A stretch of DNA of 64,000 bases from Fragum whitleyi (Eukaryota > Mollusca > Bivalvia > Cardiida > Cardiidae). The notes under the pieces are model-generated. The model was not told the origin of the DNA. It ran no database searches and worked only from the letters and a program-made list of their open reading frames with translations. The stretch's first letter is position 1, and each line of letters opens with the position of its first letter. The stretch is taken from positions 45,642,065-45,706,064 of the forward strand of contig OX411555.1 of NCBI GenBank assembly GCA_948146395.1, in the 5' to 3' direction. Positions 1 to 10,800 of the stretch are shown in pieces. The translations under genes and the position numbers were made by a program.

Positions 1-804
1 CAGCTTTAATATTTGGTGTGTAGCATCACCTAGTAGGCCTCTACCAAGTTTGTTCATATCAAGACCCTTAGGTCATATTTGGGCTTTGCACAGGTGCACC
101 CCTTTATCTCTTATGAGCACGAAGGGTAAAAAAATGAAAATCTTCAAAAATCTTCTTCTCTGAAACCAGAAGGCAGACAGCTTTCATATTTGGTATGTAG
201 CATCATGTTATGGACCTCTACCAAGTTTGTTCATATCAAAACCCTGGGGTCATGTTTGGGCTTTGCCAAGGCGCAACCCTTTTTACATAGAATCAAAGAG
301 CGAAAATCTTTAAAAATCTTCTTCTCTGTAACCAGATGGCAGACAGCTTTAATATTTGGTATGTAGCATCATCTTGTTGGCCCCTACCAAGTTTGTTCAT
401 ATCAAGACCCTTGGGTCATATTTGGGCTCCACCCGGGCGCATCCCTTTCAGCTCATCTGAGCATGATGGGTGAAAATGGGAAAACCTTCAAAAATCTTCT
501 TCTCTGAAACCAGAAGGCAGACAGCTTTCATATTTAGAATGTAGCATCATGTTATGGACCACTTCCAAGTTTGTTCATATCAAGACCCTGGGGTCACGTT
601 TGGGGTCCACCCGGGTGCATCCCTTTTTACATAGAATCAAAGAGCAAAAAGGCATATCTGTCTTGCTCTTCGCTGAAAACATTCCATGGTATTGATCTTG
701 GGCAATTATCTTCTTTTTGACATCTGCCTATCTAATTAATGTGATGTCCTAGGGGTCATAGAGACTCAGGTGAGCGATCTAGGACCATCTTGGTCCTCTT
801 GTTT
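1..804 (+). repeat. Family A tandem-core element, right part
   Basis: Core units begin near 1, 178, 344 and 522 (spacing about 166-178 bp). Units 1 and 3 resemble each other, as do units 2 and 4, so the array alternates. The 3' end carries GGTGAGCG, the hairpin AGGACCATCTTGGTCCT and CTTGTTT, the same terminus as at 15192-15215 and 25400-25442. Confidence 0.8.
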
Positions 805-969
805 GAGGGATTTCAACCAAACTTGGCAGATATGTTCTTTTGTGACCATTTTCAAAAATTGTTTATGAAATATTGATAGACATCAAAATATTGATTTGAC
901 AGGGTAGGACATTTCTCTGCTCATCAAAATTCAGATAAGAGGTTAAGGGCCATTCTGGGCCTCTTGTTG
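805..969 (+). repeat. Older family A-type element end
   Basis: The flank after 804 resembles the end of the 8551-9345 element (fatty TTCAACCAAACTT-type core, then AGGGCCATTCTGGGCCTCTT and GTT). The younger element 1-804 probably inserted into this older one. Confidence 0.5.
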
Positions 970-1061
970 AACAAATTATGCCCTTTCTTTGATTTTATCC
1001 TCTATTGACCTCCTTGCACGCAAAGATTGATACCTACATGAAGTGCTCTTGTCATCAACCA

Positions 1062-1193
1062 TAGAATGTGGTAAGATAAGCTTTTTATGACCAGGGTTCG
1101 ACACTTAGGGGTCTCAAAGTAACAAGTTTTGGGCACCCGGACTCCCCTAAGTGTCGAACCCTGGTCATAAAAAGCTTATCTTACCACATTCTA
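1062..1193. repeat. Perfect 50-bp inverted repeat (foldback)
   Basis: Arms 1062-1111 and 1144-1193 are exact reverse complements around a 32-nt spacer. They contain AGGGTTCGACACTTAGGGG, related to the termini of the GGGTTTGACACTAAC element family. Confidence 0.9.
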
Positions 1194-1295
1194 CTAGGTG
1201 AGGAACTATTGTTGAAAAGAAAAATGGCTTGTAACAAGCAATTTGGGTTTTTTTTCCACAAAAAGTCTCCCAAACGTGAAAATTCTAACTCCATA

Positions 1296-1674
1296 CAGGG
1301 TTTGACATTTACTACTATTTGCCACTATCCTGAAGGCTGATAGCTCTAAATATTACAGGCCCTCCCTGATAACAACAGGTCGTGCATGAAAATCATGTTT
1401 GATTTATAGCAATTTAAGCAATAAATTATAAGGTAAACATTGATGGAAAAGAAGAATTTTCTTTTGACAAGCAATATCTTCTTTTTCTACGATGTTTTCC
1501 ATTTGGTTATGCAATTTTCAGTATTGGAAAGGCATTTAATTTTTCGAACCAGGGCAGAATTTGAATACTAAGTTTTGCAATTAACTACTGGCCTGAAAGA
1601 CCTGCAGCATGGTAACATCTACCCTAAAATCCACAGGATTCGGGCCCGAGGACTGGTGTTAGTGTCGATCCCTA
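1296..1674 (+). mobile_element. MITE of the GGGTTTGACACTAAC family
   Basis: It starts CAGGGTTTGACA, ends GGTGTTAGTGTCGATCCCTA, and has an internal palindrome (CTTTTGACAAGCAATATCTTC). It aligns with 17314-17689 along its length. Confidence 0.7.
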
Positions 1675-1805
1675 CCATACTTTTAGCTTGGCCTCCTTGA
1701 TTTTATAAATTGGGAGTCCACTGGACTTCTTACTCACAGGAGTTAGCGTCAAACTGATGACATGATGAAATTCTAATAGTACTATTTTCTTTATTTAATC
1801 CCCAG

Positions 1806-1882
1806 GTTTCAATGACATTTCCATGGAAGAAATGCGCTTCGAAGCATATGAAGCCCAAAAGTCAGGGGGAATTCAACAGTTT
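1806..1882 (+). CDS. NUP42: NUP42 exon A (first visible)
   Basis: Acceptor AATCCCCAG and donor GTAAGA flank 77 nt encoding [20 protein letters not shown] plus GIQQF. The DIS-x-EE-x-RFE core is the conserved helical region after the zinc finger in this family. The preceding intron extends beyond the left edge. Confidence 0.8.
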
Positions 1883-4800
1883 GTAAGATTAAATTCATTT
1901 TTGTACCCTTGTCTGCTTTATAAAATTTTAGACTATTTCTAGGTTGTGGATGACATTGAAGAAGGGGTAGAAATTTTAATTCACAGGGACCTTAAATTTA
2001 GTTAAACTTGTATTAAGCGACCAGGAATGGGACCACCAAAAAGCGGTTGTTAAAGAAAATGGTCGCTTAATACACATTTTGTTTACAATTAAGAAAAATG
2101 ATTTTGATTGAATATATATCATAGTTAAATTCTCAATAATCCTATGCTGTCAAACCCGATTTAAAGAAGGGGTTTTTGAATATGGTTACTTGATAAAGAT
2201 GGTTGCTTAATAGACGTGGTCGCTTGAACAAGATTGACTGTACACAATAATTTATAGCTGAAAAGAAATAGTCTTTCTTTTAAATAGGGACCCTTAGACG
2301 TTACATTTAGTTTTTGGGAATGAATTTTGTTACTTTTAGACTAAAATACATTATATTTTAGACTTAAACCCTGACAATTGATTTTCAGGAACAAAAATTC
2401 CATTCCTTAGTAAATGAGACAGTAAACCAGAGGAATGAGCTGAAGAGTCCAAGCATGTCCTTGAAGCAGAAACTGGTAAATATTTCTTTCACTGAGTGAA
2501 CAACCAAAGCTATATTTTAATTATTGGTAGAGCAGCAACTGAAAATAGTGCTTTTGTTGTTCACTAAATAGAAAATTTGATGGCTTACATGAAAATGAAC
2601 GTTCAAGGGATAAGTACAAAGTTGTTGTATGTGTAGGCAAATTCTTTATCTTTCATTGAGTCAACAACAAAAGCTACATTTTCACAAGTAGCTGGGCTGA
2701 AAGTGAAAGTATAGCTTTTGTTTAAGTAATGATTTCATTTTTGCATTGATGTGTCCACGAATAAAGATCTAATGGAAGAACCTGAAGATTTTGATTTGTA
2801 TATAACTCCTCCCCCCCACCATCAGACTTTATTCATGGACACATTAATGCGAAAATGAAATTATATCCAATACGACATGATTGCAATTCTGAAATTAGTT
2901 ATATTATCCTTTTCTGCGCGTTTCATAGTGAAATTACATTTTCTGGATATTAAATAAATTAATAAATAATGATATTGACATTTTGAGAATTTAACAGAAA
3001 ACGAAGCGTGTCATTTAGCATGTTGGTTATATGAAATCAAAAGTATCTATGTTCAAACTTATGATGATGTATGACATAAATGGGCGGAGCTATTTGTGGA
3101 CACAGTAAAACACATGACTTATTAATTTCATTGCAATTAAAGTTATGCGTAATTCTTATTTCACGTATTCATTTTACGCCATTGTGTTATGTTGTTAACT
3201 AAATGCAGGATTTGATTATTGTACATGAAACATGAACAATCAATGTGTAAGCACAAAACTATTACAAGTACCTGTATATTGATGGGAACTTAGTTTAGTT
3301 TAGTTATACTCCTCTCCCATGAATTTTTCATTTCTTTGATCTTAAAGCAGATAACTTGCAAATTTTCTAACAAAATATCAGAGTATAGTGTGCTTTTATT
3401 GACTTGAATCTGACCCCTGCTATTTAGATGAATAAAAATCTGATTATTCCTACTTGGCTTTGCACATGCTTTCATAGGAATGAATAACAAACCATAATGA
3501 ATGTATTATACATTTTGTTAATTGATAAAATATGTCGGTAATTGTTATTTAAGCATTTTTTCCACAGAGGTCAAATTCGGGTCAAATTAACCAGGCTATA
3601 CTTCTACATCATTCACCATGTAAATTGCATGGCAACTAACCTCTAGATATTTCAGTTAATGGTGCATCTTAATGGGTTAGCCCACTAACATTGTAATTGC
3701 CTTTGAAATATAAGTCATTTTTGGCAAGGCTATTCTCCGAGAAAACCTAGGAATCATGGTATTAGCCACCGTACCATTGCTATGAGTAAAACATGTAAAA
3801 TCCAGCCCTATTTCATCGAGCTATAGAACATGATAGCAGTGGCAGGGGTGTAGAAAAACAGATTCTCTCTACATGTCCATGGAAAAGTAAAGTGTTATTT
3901 ATTTACTTGTCCAGGATTAAAATGCTATTGTCCGCAAAAAAAAGAATAGAAAGATTTAGGGAAAACATTGTCTTTAAAGAAGAAAATGCTGAAACCAGCT
4001 TTTTCTTCATTAACAACAGTGTTTTCTTCTCTTTGGTACAAACAAAAAGCTTATTTATCTCTTTGATCTTTATAGCGCCATACCAAGATTTGCCCTGGTA
4101 TTTACTTGTCCACAGACAAGTGGACTTGAAAAATAATCTTGTCCGTGGGTAGAAAAGCCCATGTCGGACATGTTGGGCATGGGAATTCCACACCCCTGGC
4201 AGTGGGTTTAAACTACTGTTATTTTCTCTGGTGTGAAAACTAATGGATTGTGTCTCCAAGAGTGACTCAAATAAAGTACCGGTAGTATAAACTAAATTAG
4301 TTTATTGTCTATACAAAGGATCATATACGAACTGTTTCTCTTCAGATTGGTTTCATAGATGATGCCAAGAAAAAGAAGAGCTCTGGGTAAGTCTAACCAG
4401 TTACCAAACTACCTGTTTTATACCCCCAAATCTATGTTTATGGTGAATATAGTAAGCTTGACGGCCTAGTCTAGATTGATTCATATTGAAAGATGTTGCA
4501 CAGAGCTTCAGATTTACAGTGGGCCCGGGTCATTTCTCACATGATGACCCACAACTTTCCAACAGTTGGGGTCCTGTGACCCTGTCCTGCTTGGATATTG
4601 AAACATTTTTACTATAATGAAAATATGCTTTGGCCCATCATTTCAGGAAATGACTCACAACTTTTTACCTCATGGGTCAATTGGACCCATCAGCCTTGAA
4701 AAGAATCTGAAGCCCTGGTTGCAGTCATCATTTTTTAAGTTTTTTTTGAATTTTAAATTTAGTGTCATAAGGTTTTAAGCAACAGAAATTGAATTGTGAG

Positions 4801-7800
4801 TTACATATATTTTTTTTTCCTTTATCTTTTTACCAAACCTTTTTTATTTACTTTGACTGTTAACCCTTATTGTTTATGAATGGTGATTAACTAAAGAATA
4901 AGTCAAGCCTATACATTCAAATAAATTTTCAAAACACTAAAAAGTCATTTTATCTTTAGCTCGACTAACAAAAGGTCTGTCTGGCCATCTGTCTGTTGAC
5001 TTTTGCTTGTTAACGCTCCAGAGTCCACAGTTTTATCCGATTGTCTTCAGAATGTCAGAGCATCAGAATGATTGGACCATCACAAGGACCATTCCTTTGG
5101 AAAATGGGTCAGATCAGTCAAGCGTCATAGGAATATGCGCCTAATTTAAATTAGATAAAAAAATTCTTGATAACGCTCTCAGGTCCACAGTCTTTATCCA
5201 GTTGGCTTCAACTTGCTCAGATTGATTGTATAATCACAAGGAGCATTCTTGAATTCTTTGAAGTCAATCTGTCAAGCCTCACAATAAAAGGGGCCACAGT
5301 TTTTGTCTGATTGTCTTCAAACTATGTCAGAATGATTGTACCATCACAAAGATCATTTGTCCAAAAAGGGGTCAGACCTGTCAAGCATCATGGGAAAATA
5401 AGCTTTATTAAAATTCAATTAGAAAATCCTAGTTAACCCATTAAAATCTTCAGTTTAATCCGATTGACTCAAACTTGCTCAGATTGATTTTACTATCACA
5501 AGGATGGTTCCTTGGGAAATTGGGTCAGATCTGCCAAGGGTCGCAGGAAAAGGGGACCAATGAAATTAATTGAAAAAAAAAAATAATGTAAATTACATTG
5601 TTAACTCTGTAAAGTCCACTGTTTTAATCCAACTGTTTTCAAACTTGCTCAGAATGATTGTATAATCACAAGGATCATTCCTTTCAAAAATGAACCCGAT
5701 CTGTCAATTATCACGAGAAAAGGGGCCAAATGAAAATAATTGAAAAATTAAATAAAAAAATCCTCTAAAGTCCACAACCTTCATCTGATTAATTTCAAAC
5801 TTGCTCAGAATGATTGTATAATCACAAGGATATTTCCTTTGAAAAATGAACCCAATCTGTCAAGCATCACAGGAAAAAGGTCAAAATGAGATTTAATTAG
5901 AAATTCCTCGTTAACACTCTAAAGTCCACAGTTGTCATCTGATTGACCTCCAACTTGCTTGGAATTTTTAGCTCCACTGGCCGAAAGGCCAGCGGGCTAT
6001 TGTCATGGCGGGGTGTCCGTGCGTGCGTCCGTCCGTAAACTTTTACTTTAAAAATCTTCTCCTCATAAAGTACTGGATGGATTCCAATCAAATTTCACAG
6101 GAATGTTACTTGGGTGACCCTCTATCAGATTCCTTCAAAGATTTTTAATCGGTTGAAAATCATGGCTGTAGTGGGCGTGGCTAATTTCCATATATGGTAA
6201 TAGGTGGCTTTTCTCAGTTACTAATTGATGGATATGGACCAAACTTCACATGAATTATCCCTGATTGGCCCTCTATCAGCCTACAAAAAATCATTGTGAT
6301 CAGATGAAAAATATGTATTTTAATGGGCGGAGGTCATTTCTCTATATGTTATATAGTGAAAACTTTAAAAATCATTTTCTCAGAATCTAACCAATGGATA
6401 TCAACCAAATTTCCCTGGAATGATTCTTGAGTGAACATCAACAAGTCTATAAAAAAATATTGTGATCAGATGAAAAATGTGTATTTTATGGGCGGAGGTC
6501 ATTTCTCTATATGTTATATAGTGAAAACTTTGAAAATCATTTTCTCAGAATCTAATTGATAAATATCAACCAAATTTTACATAAATGATACTCGAGTGAC
6601 CCTTTATCAGCCTAGCAAAAATTAATGTGATCGGATGAAAAGTATATATTTTATCAGCGGAGGTCATTTCCCCATATGTTATATAGTGGAAACTTTGAAA
6701 ATCATTTTCTCAGAATCTAATTAATGGATTTCAACCAAATTTTACTAGAATGATTCTTTAGTGATCCTTTATCAGTCTATGAAAAAATATTGTGATCAGA
6801 TCAAAACTATGTCTTTTATGGGCAGAGGTCATTTCTTCAGATAGGTTATATGGTGGAATATCCAATATAGGGTAAAACAAACTATCCTTAAAGGTTAAAC
6901 AGATGGATTAGATATCATTGAAATTTTATTTCTGTGAAGTTGTATCAGTCTGCAAAAAAATATTTTGATTAGATGAACAGCATATTTTTTTTATTGGCAG
7001 AGGGTATTATAACATATAAAGTGAATATTTGATCACCCTTTTGGTATCATCTCAATGACGAATTTTTCTAGACTTGTTCATATATAAAACATGTAATGAT
7101 TATAGATAAGAAGGAACAAAACCTTCGTTGAAATTCAAATGTATAGAAACATTAGTTGAAATAAGTAGCCTGAGAATACCCCCTCAGAATTGGTGAGTTT
7201 AGTTGAACGAAGGGTGAATCTGCACAGAGTGTAAAATGATGTTCTGACCTCCTGACATTCAGAGTGGGGTAGAAAGAGTTGACTTGACTGCACTCTAAGG
7301 CATTGGGCAGAATAAAATTAATATATTGGATTGAATATTTTCCTTCTTACTATCATAAATTAGAATTTTGTTTTGATGACAAACAATTGTTGTCAAGAAC
7401 ATCTTTTGATAGTGTTTAACTAAAAGTGGGAAGATTTACAATCAAAATTTTGCAGACAAAGTACAAGTATATTGTGCAGTAACATTCTGTGAGTGTTGAA
7501 ATTCTTATATTTGGATTTTAACAAAATTTCACTAGAATGATCCTTGGGTGACCCATTATCAGACTGCGCAAAATTATTGTGATTAAATGAGAAATATTTG
7601 TGTAACAGGTAGAGGTCAATTTTCAATGTTATTCACTGATCATGAGTTTTTTATGCAGAAATATTTCAACATATGAACCTTATTTACTTGAAATAAACAT
7701 TCACTCATTCATTCACTTCAATTCTCATTTAAACAGCTTTATCATCCTCTTATACTCATTATCAGGATATTCAGGCCTGTGGAGCGAATCAGGCGCTCAA

Positions 7801-10800
7801 GCGCCTCTAGTTTACTATCACAATGATTGCATTCCTGAAAAAAATTTTGAGCGTTTGAGTGTCATGGGAAAAGGCGCCTTTATTTGAAATTGGTTGAATT
7901 TATTGTTAACATTTCTTCACATATGCATGTCAGTTAATAAAAATTTCACTTAGTATTCATCATCAATTGTCCATGAGAATATTGATGTGGTCTGCCCTGC
8001 ATTCAGGATGACAAAACAGTGTAAATAGTTTTTCAATTTCACCCGCCTTTCACATGCACTTGCGTGACAAGCAGGGTATAATTGTCAAACTGTTTGCATT
8101 GTTTTGTCATCCTGAACACAGGGCTTGTGATTTTTTACTGCATTATACAAAAAGGGACCTTTTATTTATGAATACATTTAAGTGAAGCTTTCTCCGATTA
8201 TTCCTTTTCCACTGACTATATGCATTTGTGTCTGTTTAGTTACATGCTAAAAGGGTCCTTTATGTATATTCTTTGTTAACATAACTCCTTCATTTATACG
8301 CAGATTTTCATAAAATCTTAACAAAATATTTCTCATCATATGACCAAGACAAAATTTATTTTGCCATTTGGTGATATGCCGCATCACAGAAAAAGGGGCC
8401 TTAATGTTAAATTCCTTGTTTACATCACTCCTCTTTTGCATAATATATTTGTATAGTAGAATATCTCTTATCAAGTGACTGTGTACATTTCACAGAAGTT
8501 TGGTGATAATATGCAGTGTCATGGCAATAGAGGCTTTATGCCATACTTATTATTAGCTCACCTGAGCACAACATGCTCAAGGGAAACATTAAGGATCGCC
8601 CTCAGTTCATCGTCCTCTTCTCCTGAACCACAGGGCCGATTTCAATGAAACTTTCCCAGAATGTTCATTGGGTGACCCTCTTTAAAAATTTTTCTCAAAA
8701 TTTTGATTTTGGCGTGGCAAGACAGTTTTTTTTCTCTTTGAAATCTTTAATTAATAAATGACATCTCCTGAACCACTTGGCTAATTTCAATGAAACTTTA
8801 CCAGAATGTTCCTTGGGTAACATTTTCAAAAATTGTTCTCAAAAGGGCTTATTTTGAGCCGGAAATCTTTGAACGTCATCTCCTCCTGAACCACTGGGCT
8901 GATTTCAATGAAACTTTACCAGAATGTTCCTGGGGTTTCCCTCTAAAAAAAATGTTTGCCAAGTTTTCATTGGCTCCTAAAAATGGGCATGGCAGAAAAG
9001 GGCTTATTTTGAGCCTGAAATCTTTGAATGACCTCTCCTCCTGAACCACTGGGCCAATTTCTATAGAACTTTACCACAATAAAACTTGTACCAGAATGTT
9101 CCTTTGTTTGCAAAATTTTGATTGGCCCATAAATATGGGTGTGGCAGGACAGGGCTTATTTTGAGTCTTCTCAGTAATGAACAGTTGGGCAGAGTTCATT
9201 TTTTCTTTAAATTCTTGGGATTACATCTCCTCTTCAACAATTTGGCAAATGTGAATGAAACTTTGTCAGAAAAGTACTTAGATGTGTTCCACTGGACCAA
9301 TAAAATTCAGATGAGTGGTATAGGGTTATTCTGGCCCTCTTGTTTATTTTTTACACAACTTCTTCATTTATGCATGGTTTGTCATGAATCTGAAAAAAAC
9401 ATTCCTCATATGACCATGGCCACTACTTTGCCAATTTGTGCAATTATGCGGTATCATGGGAAAATGGGGCCTTTAAGTAAATTTACTTAACACTCAGTCT
9501 TGTCAATGCCTCCTTCATTTATGGATATATTTTCATGAAACTTTTTTTCTGGTTATATCTTGATTAGCACTTTCAAGACATAGGCTTTTCAAATTCAGTA
9601 GAGCGGTATTGAGACCCTCATGGGTCTCTTGTGGATCTATTGTTTTTCTAACAAAGTGCCAAATTCTTTAGTCAAATAACCAGTATGGCTCAAGTGTTAA
9701 CCACTATAGTTAGGGAGAAACCTGACAGTGTAGACTAAGGTCAGACTGCATGACGTCACAGCGCAGTCTGTAGCACTTTAGGTTGCTAGATGCAACCCCA
9801 ACGGAAGAACTCATCCTTACTGACTATTTGTCTCCCACCAATGGTTTGATAATTGTAGACCTATGTGGGATTACAGTTGGAGGCTAGGAAGGATGTGATT
9901 GTAGAACTGGTTTGAGAAATACCAGGAATCCAGGTGCTAGGTGCTCCATTCTCTGCAATACAGTTAAAAGATAATTGAGCCTGTGTGCGAGATTTCTAAC
10001 AATTTCAAATATGTGCAAAGCAAAGACTCTGACCAGCCTGTGCATCCACACAGTCTGACCAGAGTCTTCACTATGTGTTAAATAGATATGATCTTAAAGT
10101 ATCTGTAGGCCATAGGGTAACTCTATATTTACAGTATGTAGCTGTCAAGGCTACTCAATGTTTGTACCTCACAAACATTTCAAATTCTTGGAAATGTAAC
10201 GCACAGGCTCAATTAATAGTGAGGTCAAACCCCATTCAAACAAATAAAAAACAAAATCAGGCTAGGCTACACAGTCTGCCAAAGGCTTTTGTACAACAGG
10301 AACCTGTTGAAAAGAGCAAGATAAGGGTTGAAAAGCTTCAGTTCTGAGCCAGTGTGTGACATTTCCAACAATTTCATGTATGCCTGATGGAAATGCATTT
10401 AGTAGCCTTGACAATCTCACAGTGCTTTAAAATGAATTTTGGGTTGTGAATAGAGTTTTTAGGTCAGTAGCCATCTATTGGCGCATAGTTAAGGCTCTGA
10501 TCAGACTGTGTGGCAACACAGTCTGATCCGAGTCACGTTGTTGCACACATATGAAATTGTTGTAAATTTCATGCACATGCTCATATCCATTTACTAGATA
10601 AATTGTTGATACTTGGCAGAATGGTTCCATGAGTACATATCGGCTGATCAAGGTAAGTTTTTATCTCAAGGTCAAACTTAATGAAAAAAAAAACATATTT
10701 CATTTCATTTTATCTTTATTTCAGTTCACAGTCATTGTTCAGTGGTGAGTATTTGACTTCTGTCAATTATAAAATTATTTTAGATTTACTGACAGAAGGT

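Larger units (their letters stand above)
4955..9632 (+). repeat. Composite tandem-core element with two nested elements and a MITE
   Basis: Outer element: 5' TTTAGCTCGACTAAC followed by CTGTCTGG, then roughly 140-bp core units (each with TCCACAGT, CAAACTTGCTCAGA, ATCACAAGGA, GGAAAAGGGGCC) at 4975-5964. Its core resumes at 7814 and again at 9346, and it ends with the hairpin GAGACCCTCATGGGTCTC plus TTGT at 9632. Insertions 5965-7813 and 8551-9345 interrupt it. Confidence 0.65.

Noticed and set aside
3903..4259. 118-codon minus-strand frame in a NUP42 intron
   Set aside because: No homology, start context or splice support; the sequence is AT-rich and low in complexity.
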